64,000 nucleotides of DNA, from assembly GCA_027627225.1 (NCBI GenBank), contig CM051024.1, positions 78,890,504 to 78,954,503 of the forward strand, read 5' to 3'. The notes beneath the pieces were generated by a model, which saw nothing but the letters and a program-made list of their open reading frames with translations, searched no databases and had not been told where the DNA came from. This document shows positions 46,214 to 58,573 of the stretch, one piece after another. The position numbers and the translations under genes were made by a program. The first letter of the stretch is position 1. Each line of letters opens with the position of its first letter. This stretch comes from Congeria kusceri (taxonomy: Eukaryota; Mollusca; Bivalvia; Myida; Dreissenidae).

Positions 46214-46705
46214 ATGGTATTGAAAGAGTATCCCTTCGCCTTGTGGATGGATTCATCTATACGTTTTAAGCAATCCAACATATCTCGACTGTTCGACATG
46301 GCACGGCGCCTGGACGTAATCTGCGTGGCCGGTGGCGGCTCAGTCGCTCTTCGAACACTTCCAGCGACGTTTGAATATTTTGGCGAGCAACCATGCACCT
46401 TCAGGAACCTGTCAGAAATTCAAGCTGGATTTTCGATTTCGCGAACAACAGCATTTGTTGTAGAGAACATACTTAAGCCTTGGATTGCGTGTGCCCTTTT
46501 GATCGATTGTATGGTTCCCCACGATGGATGGAGCAAGTATTTTGATTGTGGTCGTAATGGCAATGTTTATGGTGATTGCCATAGATATGATCAGTCCATA
46601 TGGAGCATATTGCTCTACCGTGCATACGGCTATGATGTCTTCAAACGCATGCAAAGATTTGAAGGAGAATTTGTGAAGCTGCCTTGGCTTCAGATAAATT
46701 TATAA
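46214..46705 (+). CDS. DUF1647-like gene, terminal exon (copy B)
   Basis: 163 codons to a TAA, in phase with 44752-44856. Residues as in the copy A exon, except Ser for Arg at 107 (GWSKYF) and Gln for Leu at 127 (CHRYDQSIW). With the upstream exons it completes a domain of about 270 residues, the length expected for the conserved part of the family. It probably encodes a Golgi/ER-lumen protein with a glycosyltransferase-like fold; substrate unknown. AATAAA at 47063-47068 is a possible polyadenylation signal. Confidence 0.82.
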   Translation: MVLKEYPFALWMDSSIRFKQSNISRLFDMARRLDVICVAGGGSVALRTLPATFEYFGEQPCTFRNLSEIQAGFSISRTTAFVVENILKPWIACALLIDCMVPHDGWSKYFDCGRNGNVYGDCHRYDQSIWSILLYRAYGYDVFKRMQRFEGEFVKLPWLQINL

Positions 46706-47256
46706 ATAATTAGGATTAAAGCCAAAATCAAGTATCTGGATAGATAAGTTTACTATATATACTCGGTTTTGGCTTTTAATATTATGCCAAAATTAATTAA
46801 TCCATTATTTATGCAAACTAGTTGTTATTAAAGTGCTAAAATAGTTTTGTTAAACTCAAGCAAAGAAAGACTGTATTACAATCCAAACCAATTGAGTCCA
46901 CCATTCTCGTGTATAATTGTTTATTCAGATGTGCAACGTGTCATGCAGTCATTTTTGTCATACCATTATACGGATTTTAGACTGACAAACAGCTGTCTGA
47001 TATATTTTGCTAAATCATGCATCTATGTTACTCAATGTTTAGTTGTACGTCATTTTACTTCCAATAAAATCACCTCATATATTACAAAGACGATGTTTTT
47101 AAATATTTACATAAACTCTCACTTTGTTACTGTTATGGCGTCGCCAATAGAAAAATAAATCACCCACACTAAAACTTTTTCATGATTTTCCATTATATGT
47201 AATAAAACATAATTTACTGTCTAGAGACTTTTGGAAATGATAATACAGATATTAAC

Positions 47257-47450
47257 ATGGACATCACAGCTCGGAGTGTTGTAATGGATATAGTGTCCGC
47301 CTTGCGGTCGGGAGGTCGTGAGTTCGATCCCTACTCAAGGAGCGTTCAAATGATCTTTCGCAAACAGCACCAAGTACAAATACTGGTTCTACCCAGGAAA
47401 CAGACCCGAACGTGTCTTGATAAGCCTACGGCCGTTGAGCTTAAATAGTA
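47257..47450 (+). mobile_element. tRNA-derived SINE
   Basis: It has an A-box-like 'tggatatagtgtccgc', a good B-box 'cgtgagttcgatccc' about 35 bp later, and a conserved body 'tggttctacccaggaaacag'. The body is familiar from bivalve SINE families (memory, not searched). Confidence 0.72.
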
Positions 47451-47639
47451 ATAACATGAAGTAACAGGGACATCCATACACTCATGCAAGAAAATCGCAT
47501 CTTAAAAAATAGACATGGTGATTAATTTCTGGAATTTTACGAAGGTCAAAACTTTATGTTTTGAATTGGTGCATCACATCAGAAGATGGCACTTGTACCA
47601 CTATTTCGACCAAGAAATTAAAGTAATCGTATATAAATA

Positions 47640-47930
47640 TCATAGGCAGTTAAGGGGTATAGTAAATATTGCACCCCGAGGAGAATGATGCCAAAAGCCT
47701 CGGTTGACATAACTCTTTGAGGGGGGGGGGGGGGGGGCTATATTTACTATACCCTTCAACATGCATCTGATATTTATTTTATTGTACGGAACAAAAATAT
47801 TATAATTCAAAGAACACAGTAGTCGTACATTATAAACTAAAGTATATTGTTGGAAAATCAAGCGCTCATCGACATTTTTAAATACATTTAAATAAGCGCC
47901 TACTGATCATTAGCTTATAATACGGATTTC
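47640..47930 (+). repeat. Dispersed repeat, left half (matches 17606-17870)
   Basis: Shares 'gtatagtaaatattgcaccc' and 'aaatcaagcgctcatcga' type stretches. Contains a G-run at 47719-47737. The matching right half lies about 1 kb away, at 48915-49140. Confidence 0.75.
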
Positions 47931-47968
47931 TCAGGGGGTATATCAGATAATTAACCTAGGCTGAGAGG

Positions 47969-48066
47969 CTGATATGAAATAATATCAACCCGAGAAATGT
48001 TATATCAACCGAGGCGGTAGCCGAGGTTGATATGACTTTTCAAGGGTTGATATTTTTTCATATCAC
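47969..48066. repeat. Foldback hairpin with ~33-bp arms
   Basis: Outer arms begin GGCTGAGAGGCTGATATGAA on the left and end TTCATATCACCCTCTCAGCC on the right, nearly fully complementary. The middle contains a second pair, ATATCAACC / GGTTGATAT. It is probably a small foldback MITE. Confidence 0.8.
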
Positions 48067-48914
48067 CCTCTCAGCCATGTGTTATTTATTTCATTATACC
48101 GAACAATCCTTAATACTCCTTGAAATTATAAGTTTCGTGATTTTTCTCCCTTACTTAAATGTAGACTACAGTAACTTGACATTTTACTATTTCACAATAC
48201 AATAATTATCTAGTTAAAACATTCAATCAGCCTTCCGTACTATCCAATGCTTCGCAGACATGACCTTAATTTGTACTGGCATACTATGGAGTGTGTAGAG
48301 CTATATTTTGACGTGTCAATTTTTAAGATAGCGTGAGCGATATGAAGTTTCTACAGCACGTTAGTTTAAATCGGTTATAAACATGGCGAAATACGAACGA
48401 ACGTTAGATCGTGTGATTCAAAAAGTAATAATACACAGTTTATTGAAAGTGTTTATTGGATATAAGATAACATAACACATCAATGTGTGGCATAATCTGC
48501 AAACAAAATGAGCAGGAACGACACAAACCAGCTTTCAATCGACTGATAATATTATATAGGATGTTGAGTCGTGTTTAAACACAGAATTAAAGAAACCATG
48601 CATCGGTGATGTCTAAGTCTAAAATTATTTGGGACGCCAAAATTGATAATCGGATAAAGGTTTGGAGACAAAATACGAATTTAAAGATACGTTCTGACCA
48701 GTCATGGCGATTCGAAAACACATCGCGTTTCTGATAAGCTCGGTCCACATGAAAAATAATTAAATTGAAATAGAAAAGGTTAAGCTTTGTAGATACAAAA
48801 AGGAATTGAAAATGCTTGTAGCTGGTTATTAATTGTAAAATGCAGTGGAACGACGTCAGCACTTTGGAGGTAAAAGTTGCATAGTGTTCAATTTTGTTTC
48901 GTTTTGAAAAAAAA

Positions 48915-49140
48915 AACGCTGTTCTATTATTAGCTCCGCGCGAGGGTGATATGAAAAAATATTACCCTGTGGTAAAACTGTTGGTCTATGGAAAAAAGCA
49001 CAGAGAGGTCACCTGAGGTGTAATAATAAAAAGTATATCCCGCTCGGTGTGTATTACTTTCCAACGCCATGACATATTGCAATTATCGAGTGAAGGGTAT
49101 AGGGGATTTTACAATGTGAAAACGAAGTGAGGTATAATAA
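48915..49140 (+). repeat. Dispersed repeat, right half (matches 985-1200 and 17890-18020)
   Basis: Same block as in copy A: 'ctccgcgcgagggtgatatg', 'tatcccgctcggtgtgtatt', 'acgccatgacatatt'. Confidence 0.75.
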
Positions 49141-49984
49141 TATATTTGATAGTTACCACAAGCGTCTCAATCGTAAACATATTTAATACATTTTAGTTAG
49201 TTACTTTATCAAACCAAAGTGCTCAGTACAAACTTTTGCAGTGATGCATTGTAAAGCAACTCATAATTATGTCTAATTGTCTGATAGTGCTTTTAGTGGC
49301 CAAAGTTTCAGTTGTGAATACATAGCTGTTGATGTCACTGACAGAAATGCATTGTCGGTTATAATTGTACTAATTTAAATCTGCAAAGGCAATTGGAATG
49401 ACTGTGTAGAAATGCATTTGACTTATATTACAAAGCTGACGATAAATGCATATCAAAACTTTGAATAAGCAAAAGAAACCATAGCGTCTATTATTCATAC
49501 AAACATGCATGTTTTTATGAAAGGGGAACTCTTTTTTAAACCACCGGCACCAAAGGCGAAACTAGATAATACGATAATGACAAACAACGATGATTCTGCC
49601 AAAAGATAAACTGTCTTAAGCGTCAAAATGATATCAACAGACGATCTCAAAAAAATATTTGCGCCACATAAAAGATTAAGTACAAAAACAAGACTCGGCA
49701 AAGAGATACAAATGATAAACAAACACAACAAATGTTCTTGAAAAATGAGAGACGGATTTAAATAATTAAATTAACAAAGCAAAACATGTAAAAATCAACC
49801 GAGGAACATGTTTACCACGAGGTTATAACGTTCTGACAAAACAAACATTGAAGAAATTGAAAACCTCTTTTTGAAAGGACAGGTAAACAATAATTACAAC
49901 TTATTTCTAGAGCTGGTACGAATTTTTCGGTGTATTGATAAATCGATTGTAAATGACCCGATTTGAATATCGATACTAACCAAC

Positions 49985-50345
49985 AATTTCTATGAAATCC
50001 TGTTTCTGCCATTTTAATTTCGAACTGTACTTGACCGCGACGATGCGACATTTTAACGTTATAATCTGTAGATCTGGCACTGAGAAATTTTATTGACACA
50101 CGAAATTTGGACGATAATTATCGTCCACATTTTGCGTGTCTATGCAATTGTACACGGCGACAATTATCGCCATCAACTCCAATCGTCGCTGTGTAGCACA
50201 CAGCGATAATTATCGTCCAAATCTCGCTTCGTCGCATCATCGCGGTCTGGCAAACAACGATAATTATCGCCCAAATCTCGCTTCGTCGCATCTTTGCCGC
50301 TGGCTTTTCGCACGAGACATTGTTGCATTCCGCACCGTCATTATT
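49985..50345 (+). repeat. Left arm of foldback element (copy B)
   Basis: As at 2045-2400, with palindromes slightly better preserved ('acgataattatcgcccaaat' near 50257). Confidence 0.8.
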
Positions 50346-50351
50346 TTATAT

Positions 50352-50551
50352 CGCTCTTAGGCCTTGACACAGTGCAGACGTGTTTTTTGTATTCTCAAAA
50401 TAATAAGCGTTTTATGTCAATAAAAACTGGAATTTAACTCTGATTTTGATCAGTTTTGTGTGATAATTTTCAATATTTCACATAATTTTGAGGTTATTAT
50501 TCAGCCAGTGAAAACGTGGGATTTTATTATCAGTTATCAGGTAGCTCGGTA
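50352..50551. other. 200-bp segment missing from copy A
   Basis: Lies between the left foldback arm and the LINE. Copy A joins 'ttttatatc' directly to 'ttatgtcagcag'. No coding or motif recognised. Confidence 0.8.
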
Positions 50552-51401
50552 ATGTCAGCAGTGCGGAACAGTGTGATTAGTGACTAGTGACAATTAGCTA
50601 CGGTGGTAAATAGCTACAATGGATAATAGAGGATTAAGTTTTGTTTCCGAATAATACTAGATTAGTATTTACAGTTACGCGTGAAGAACACCTATGGGAA
50701 AAAGTAAGGGTAAACGAGCGCCGTAATCTCCAGTTTATAACAGTGAACTTAAAAGGCAAGTAATGTCAAACAGTTACAGTTCCCCTCCGATTCATAGTTC
50801 ACCATAAGTTGGCGGTCAGTACTTATACAGCCCATACAATCACAGTATGGTATACCAAATCAGCCAAGGTTCCCCGTCAATGTCACAGCTACTTTATTCG
50901 GGAACTCCTGTACCACCGCGTACCCCAAGCTTTCCCATACAACAGAGTGCTCCCCCGGATAATCCAATCCTGTACAGTGTTCTTTTGAATCTTGATGCAA
51001 CGGACAATTGTCAAAAAAGCATTGTTTCCAAGCTTGACTCTATTAAAAATTCTGTAGTTTCTCTTACACAACAACTTGGCAAAGTCGAATCAAGAGTATC
51101 TACACTAGAAACCTGCCTCGCTGATGCCAATAAGAAACTAACTGATATCGAACAAAAGCCGAAATTTTGATTCAGACTTTTGCAACGATCTTGCCAAAAA
51201 AAAATACACAATGCTTAAAAACCAGATACAACATGAAAAGCTTGAAAATGTGAGCTTAATTAATGATAATAAAGTTATGAAATCCAATTAAGACAGTGCA
51301 CGAACAGAACTTATCGATTCACAAGCCCGCTCCATGCGGGACAATTTGTTGTTCTTTAATTTTGAACATGGCAAAAGTGATGAGGAACGCCGCTCTGAAG
51401 T

Positions 51402-52070
51402 TTGTCGTCAAAAAATTCTTACTTTCATGAAGAGGTTTTCAATATTATAGATGCCAAAAATAACATAAAAATTGACCGTGCACACAGGGCTGGGCGCTTC
51501 CGGTGCAACAAGCAAAGACCTATTGTTGTTAAATGTAACTATTTTCAGGACAAGGTTGATGTTAAGCAGCGGGTCTGCGCAAAGCAAGATGTTACTTCAA
51601 TCCGGGTTGCAGACCAGTTTCCAAAAGAGATCCAGGAAAGGCGCAGAAAACTCATTCCATTCATGATCAAGTGTCGCAGTGAAGGTAGATTTGTAAACCT
51701 TAACTATGATAAGCTTTATGTTGACAATAAAGTATACACCGCTGACACTGTTCCGATTGTTGAAAGGTCAGCCGACGAGCCAATGAGAACGAGTGATGCT
51801 GCGACCAGACCTTTGGAAACAGAGCAGAGACGGCTACGTGTATTGCAGTGGAATGTGCAGGGCAAGGCGAATACAATTTCTGACTCTGAATTTCTAAATC
51901 GTATTTCCGATTTTGATATTTTAGTGTTCTGTGAAACATGGACTAATAACCATTCAATAGTTAACATTAACAATTTTGATAATTTGCACTGTCCTAGACC
52001 TAAACGTTTTAGTGGTGGAATTATTGTATACTACAAATGCTTTCTAAGAAATCATATTGCGATTGTATAA
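51402..52070 (+). pseudogene. LINE ORF1-like region fused to endonuclease (copy B)
   Basis: 222 codons in one frame. They run from an IKIDRAHRAGRFRCNKQRP RNA-binding-like part into LRVLQWNVQGKA, the start of the endonuclease, and FCETWTNNHS. There is a TGG where copy A has a TGA. Endonuclease sequence continues after the shared TAA (near 52068), as FKLSTGTDR to VLIGDLNSRVG. So the parent element probably encoded RNA-binding, endonuclease and polymerase parts as one protein. Confidence 0.8.
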
Positions 52071-52558
52071 ATCAATCCGAATGGATTATTATGGTTTAAA
52101 TTGAGTACAGGAACAGATAGGGATATATTCTTTTGTTGCAGCTATAGCCCGCCAGAAGACTCTACTGTATATACAAGTGTTTCTTCGCCTTTATATAACT
52201 TTGACTTTTGTGAACAAATTAATTCAGATATTAGAAAGTATTGTACCATTAATAATATTGTTTTAATAGGTGATTTAAACAGTAGGGTGGGTCTTACATC
52301 AGATTTAAGAGGAGATATTAATTTAGGTAGTTTTATTGAACTCCCCAAGTATGATTCGTCTTATGAATTACTAAAACGTCTCAGCTTTGATAACAGTGTT
52401 AACGGTTTTGGTAATAAGCTATTACATTGTTGTAAGGATAATTCTATTATCATTGTTAAGACAGACTTGACAATGGCAAATACACCTTTCATAATCCGAC
52501 TGGTTAAGGTTCAAGCGTTGTTGATTATGTTATTACAAATACCAACATATTTAGTAAA

Positions 52559-54850
52559 ATGACGTCATTTGTTGTTCATGATATAACAGACATCTCTGAC
52601 GATTGTCCGGTTGAATTTACAATGAATTTAGATGGCTGTATTGCTGTTATTAACGATAATGAATATATTGAACAAGTCATGTGGGGCTCCCATAGCCCAG
52701 ATACATTTACCAACCTTTTAGAAAACAATAGAACTATGCTTGATATAATTCAAAATGAACTGCTTTCAGGTAAACTTTATATAAATACATGTATTGAATC
52801 ATTGCCTAAGATGCTTTTTGATATCTCGTTTTTGATACATGGTAAGGTTTTAAATACATATTATTCAACTAAAATTAAAAAATCACTATGGTTTAGTGAT
52901 GCATGCAGATCATCTAAAAATAGATTCTTAACTGCCAAAATAACTTTTAAAATTAATCCTACAGAAAATAATAAAACTGCTTTTTTACACAGAAGAATTA
53001 TAATAACGAAAACAATAAACTGTCTAACATGTATAAAAAAAATTCTAAGAATTTTTGGAAGTACATTAAACAATTTAGTAAGAAAACTAGTGTGAATCCA
53101 ACAGATGTTTCATGTTTAAAAATATTTCAAACTTTGTTAATGTTTCGGCTATTCATACTGAAAATGTTAATGAGATAGATATAAATATTGATGAGTTAGA
53201 TATAGATTTTGTAATAGATGAAGTGGAAAAAGGAATATCATTGCTTAAAAGAAATAAAAGTTGCGATCTTGTTGGCAACGTCTGTGATTTTATCATAGAT
53301 GCGAAACATTTTATTGCAACTTATCTTGTTGTAATTTTTAACTACATTTTTAAAAATGGCAGTTATCCAGATGCTTGGTCCAAGGGTGTACTTGTACCTA
53401 TTCATAAAAAGAGATATACCGAAGATCACTATAATTATAGGGGCATCACTTTGATCAATATGTATGCAAAATTATTTTCCTTATTACTTAGAAACCGCAT
53501 AAACAGATGATGTGAAAATAACAATACATGTAATGATTCTTAATTTGGGTTCAGAGATAAGCATCGTACAACTGAATGCATTTTCATTTTGCATTTGATC
53601 ATCCAGAAAGTTCTAACGTCTAATAACAAATTATTTTGTGCATTTATTGACTATGAAAGGCTTTCGATACTCTAAATCATGATGATCTATGGGTAAAACT
53701 TGTAAAATACGAATTGAATTGTAAAATCATAAATCATAAATATGATAAAGTATATTTATGCAAATATTAAATCTTGTGTCCGATTTACTTCTGACATGTG
53801 TTATTCAGAATTATATGACAAATATCACTGGGTTTGAAACAGGGTGAGCCCCTCTCTTTCCGTTTCAGTTATACTTTTTATTAACGACATTACTGATTAT
53901 ATTGATGTTATAAGTTTATCGGACCGAGATATTGAACAGTTATCATTTTATCTTCTGTTATTTGCTGATGACATAGCGCTTTTTACAACTAATCCGATAA
54001 GTCTTCAGGCACAACTTAACAGCATATCGCAATACTCGACATCATGTGGTTTAAAAATTAATGTTAACAAAACTAAGATTTGTATATTTGAAAAACCTAG
54101 GAGTCGCCATACTTACCAGTGGGTTATAAATCAGCAACCTTTCGAAATTGTTGACAGCTTTTGCTATTTGGGTATTATGTTTTATTACACTGGAAATATG
54201 CGATAAGCCGTGAAAGCTCTGTCTGATCAAGCCCTTAAAGGATACCATAGTCTTCTTTGCATATTTAATAATGTCAAAATAGATATTAAGACTAAATTAC
54301 ACTTATTCGACTGTATGATTTTACCTATTATTTTATACGGTTCAGAAATATGGGGAATATATAACTTTGAACAAATTGATGCTTTACATTATAAATGTCT
54401 TAAAATTATTCTTGGTGTAAAACAGTCAACCCCCAATATGGCCGCATTAGGATAAACTGGCAGATATCCGTTATCGGTATTGTGCAAGGAAAGATCTCTG
54501 AAATGTTACATAGAATTAATGAAATAATGTTAATGTTAACATCAATACTTTTGCTATTCTTAGACAACGGACTCGTGACCAATTTTAACAAACATGGTTA
54601 GAATCCAATATGCCTAAATTATTCCATTATTGCAAATTTAAAAGTGAATTTGAATACGAACACTATTTAGACTATGTATCGCATGCTTAATCTAGAATAT
54701 CTCTAACACGATTACGTCTGAGCTCACATAACTTACACATTGAAACTGCCAGGTATACACATACATAAAGGAATAATAGAGTGTGTAGATTGTGTTCAAC
54801 AAACGTTGTTGAATCCGAATACCATTTTTTATTATGCTGTAATATTTTTA
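52559..54850 (+). pseudogene. LINE reverse transcriptase, broken (copy B)
   Basis: 52559-53095 is open through the region that copy A has broken by a 22-bp loss. The polymerase blocks are at 53112-53510, 53844-54206 (LLFADDIALF, with TSCGLKINVNKTK intact) and 54210-54455. The frame breaks between these blocks are shared with copy A. Confidence 0.85.
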
Positions 54851-55339
54851 CAAACATAAGAAAAAGTGTTCGAGGTGATACTTCCTGGCCTTCTATAAAT
54901 ATGTTTATTTATTTTATGTCATCTAAGTCGAAACGAAAAATTAGACATTGCTAAGTACTGTTATAATGCAATGCTTTGACCGTCATGAATTGCTCTCTGT
55001 CTGAATCTATTTACTATATTATGATATGCTCTGTTGTATTGTATCTCATAACATTGTATTTATATATGTATCCTTGTGTGTCTTGGCCATAATGTTTATG
55101 TAACTTGTAAATGGCCCAAGGCAATGCTTTTGCCAATAAACGAACGAATTATTGTATACCCGCGCACCTTAAGACGGTGTCAGAGTAAAAATGTCATAGA
55201 CACCGACGAAGAAACTGTCATTCATATTTTTTATATTATTTTAATTGCAACTGCGGGAAATTGTAACCGGTGTAAATACCAAACTCTACCCGTACACTTT
55301 ATCAAGGAAATTTCATCCTACCAACAGTTAATCACGGGG

Positions 55340-55650
55340 CAAAGATGCGACGATGCGACAGTGCGACATTTGGGCGATAATTATCGCTGTGTACAAGACC
55401 GCGACGACGCGGACATGCGAAAATGCGATATTTAGGCGATAATTATCGCTTTATATCAGACCGCGAAGATACGAGGATGCAAAAACGCGAAACTTGGACG
55501 ATAATTATAGTCAAAATTTCGTGTGTTGACGTTTTCAAAATGCGAGATCTGCAGATTATAAAAATGAAAACGTCGCATTATCGCATCATCGCCGTCTTGT
55601 ACAGAGTGAAATTTTCACTGACGAAAACAGGATTCCGTTAATTTCTATTC
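55340..55650 (-). repeat. Right arm of foldback element (copy B)
   Basis: As at 7165-7490, with one fewer 9-bp GACGATGCG unit. Confidence 0.8.
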
Positions 55651-55713
55651 GCCGTTTTTAAAGAAATACGCTAAGAAGAAAGTAACTGCTACACAAATAG
55701 CACAATTATATGC

Positions 55714-56321
55714 CCAAGAGTTGTTCTGCTATTTTGCTAGAGTTGTTCTGCTATTCTGCTGGAGCTATTATTCTATTCTGCAGTTGTTATTCTGTTATTC
55801 TGCTGTTCTGTTGCAGATGTTTTAATATTATGAACTGCAGTTCAGCCGAAGTTGTTCTTTCAACAGACTTAAATGAGTTACTAAATTATTTAAGCAATAA
55901 TGGTAATATTTGTGTCGAGTTATAGGTTTTATTTGATATGCAGTTGCAATGCATAATTAACAAAAATCATACAGAAGTTTGTCTTTTAATGGGGTTGCGC
56001 TATTCAGCTATTCTGCTATTCTACTAGAGTTGTGCTTCTATTCTGCTGGAGTTGTTCTGGTATTCTGCTGGAGTTGTTCTGCTATTCTGCTGTAGTTGTT
56101 CTGCTAGTCTGCTATTCTGTTGGCGTTTTTCTGCTATTCTGCTATTCAACTGGAGTTTTCTGCTCTTCTGCTGGAGTAGTTCTGCTATTCTGCTGGAGTA
56201 ATTTTGCTATTCTGCTGGAGTTGTTCTGCTAGTCTCCCATTCTGCTGGCGTTTTTCTGCTATTCTGCTGGAGTTTTTCTGCTATTCTGCTATTCTGCTGG
56301 AGTTGTTCTGCTATTCTGCTA
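55714..56321 (+). repeat. TTCTGCTGGAG minisatellite (copy B)
   Basis: Same two blocks as in copy A with small differences near 56232 and 56303. Confidence 0.9.
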
Positions 56322-57892
56322 GCATCTAACAGACTGTGAAGTCACAGTTTATTAACAAACATACATATATATGGGTGTAGTCGTTTAACAAGGTGTTTTG
56401 TAAAAAAAGTACAAGGTATGTACAGAAAATAGTTAGTAACTGTCAGTAACTTGAGGTTGCCCGATACGATGGCGAAATCTCTGTTTGGCTTTGGCTTTGG
56501 TTTTTGTTTCTAACCAGTATGTCTGTAGTCGACGTGATATTATATATGTAATAACTATGCGTATGCTTGTCGTTAAACATCAAACGTCTAACATTAAGCA
56601 ATGTCTCGCCTATTACTTCCGGTTACCGCTTCCAGTACCAAGCCTTTAACCACACTTCCCATAACCAATTCCTGTACCACGTTACGACCCTTATGTCTTG
56701 TACTACTGCTTCCACGTCCCGGCCTTTACTGCTTGTGACGATTGGTCATGGTCTGCCGTCCTGTGACGATTAAGTTGCGTCAACGTCGTATAACGTTACC
56801 CGCGATATGTGGCCCTTGTTCCTGTAACACAATTACATCAAATCGACCCCAATCCCCCCTCCTCAGCGATTTAATAGTACAATAACTCTCATTTTTTTCT
56901 AGCATGTATGCAGGGCAATTAGTCCATTTTTGCGTTGCATTAGTTTGAGGCTAAATAATTTGAGTGCGAAATGCAACTGTTTACAGAGACGTAGAGATTT
57001 ATATATTTCTGCGGCAATTTTACTATTGTAGATATAAACACAATCCATGAGTAGAATATTGGTCATGATTTTCGTACAAGACGATATTAAAATTAGTTAA
57101 TCCATTATGTTTAAATGAATGAATAATTATAAGTCGCAATAACATTGAGGTGTGACAGAATACAGGCGTGTCCTTAAGGAGCATACCGCCATTCATAATA
57201 TAGAATAGTCATTGTCAGCAATTTTAGTTGTTATGGTACCACATATGCGAACAGAGCACACATTATATGACAGCGAAATTTACCAGATGGTTAGTTAAAT
57301 GAACGCCTATTAAATAATATAGAAAAAGAGCGTATGTGTAACATGTGAGGGTGTTCCCAAGTATTATACTATAATATTATTTAGCGTCTTTCGGATTTCT
57401 TATATTGTACTCGCAAAAAAACTTAATTTATATGTAATTCAAGTAAAAAAAACTTATAATTCAAAGCCTTTGCTTAGTACCAGTCTGCCTATTTCGAACG
57501 TATTTTTTTAGTTTCAACACACAATTCATTCTATTTTAGTCGTTAAAAAAAAGGGATGCCTACGAGTAGTCCAAAATCTGTAACAGTTACATCATTTCTA
57601 CAAAAGTACTTTGAATTATCAAGTTCAAAATATAATTAGGAACAATGCTAGATTTTCTACACATCATTTATAATGCAAACATAAAACAAACACCAAAGAG
57701 TCGCATGAAATGGAGAATATAAATCTAGAGCATCATAAATGTGTATAAGAAGTATGGAGTCGATGGAGGCGCATGCTTAGGCGCTTGCTTAGGTGCTTGC
57801 TTAGGCTCTGGCTTGGTAAATCCGAATACCGTTGAAATATTTGTTTTGTTGTGATTCATGATAGACTCAAACATTGTGCGTACAGAATCTGA
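56322..57892. other. Noncoding stretch, copy B
   Basis: Collinear with 8162-9649, plus the ~80-bp segment near 56958-57040 that copy A lacks. No gene seen. Confidence 0.5.
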
Positions 57893-58573
57893 GGGGTAAA
57901 CTTGATCAACACCTTATCACTCAATGGTTTTAGCATAGAAACACCATCGTAGATATGGACACAATTTATTCACCACTTTATATCCTTCGTAAATTCTTGA
58001 TTGAACTCGATCTTATGTTCTTTTCAAGCCACATTAACATGTGTGAAATGAAAACAGGACTTTGTTTCCAAACAAGTGACTGCAGTTGACGTTTGGAGGC
58101 CGATCTCCTGCAAACTACTTCCGAAAGTAAGGAACGAACTTCTTCAAAACGTTCACGAGTTATCCGTAACTTCATTCGCTCAGAATCCTGTAGGACCCCG
58201 AGAAATACCATGAAGGATGAGGGTGTACAAGACTTCTTCACTTTCTCCTGTGCGCCAACGAGGCTCAACGTGTAAGAAACCGTACGGAACGAGGGTCACG
58301 CGCGCGTCGGAACATCGGCGCTACCAAAGTCGTCTAAATAGTTCACACAGTGTACATTTTGCAGCGACAGGATGTACCAAATCATGGACGTTTCTCGGTG
58401 GTATATGAAAGCTGCTGAACCTTATCCAAACGGAAGAGCGCAGCCTATGTAGATTTTACCGCGCCATTTTACAGAAAGCAAATGAATGTCGACGTATATC
58501 TGCCGGTATGCACGTGATAAATCCGTCTTAAACATCAACGCTCGAACTCCGTGCTGATGAACTATATTCACTA
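57893..58573 (-). pseudogene. DIRS-type reverse transcriptase / RNase H relic (copy B)
   Basis: Same relic as at 9650-10330, essentially unchanged, with the same stops. So it was dead before the segment was doubled. Confidence 0.78.

Larger units (their letters stand above)
47142..48876. other. Segment of about 1.73 kb present in copy B and absent from copy A
   Basis: It holds a SINE (47257-47450), half of a dispersed repeat (47640-47930), a foldback hairpin (47969-48066) and an unrecognised minus-strand ORF region at 48587-48862. The break in copy A is at about 943 between 'ttatggc' and 'gttgcatag'. Confidence 0.85.
50554..55150 (+). mobile_element. Degenerate non-LTR retrotransposon (LINE), copy B
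   Basis: Same element and same position as at 2480-6985, in a better state. The ORF1-like and endonuclease parts are read in one frame (51402-52070), and the 5' frame extends further (50847-51170). Confidence 0.88.
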
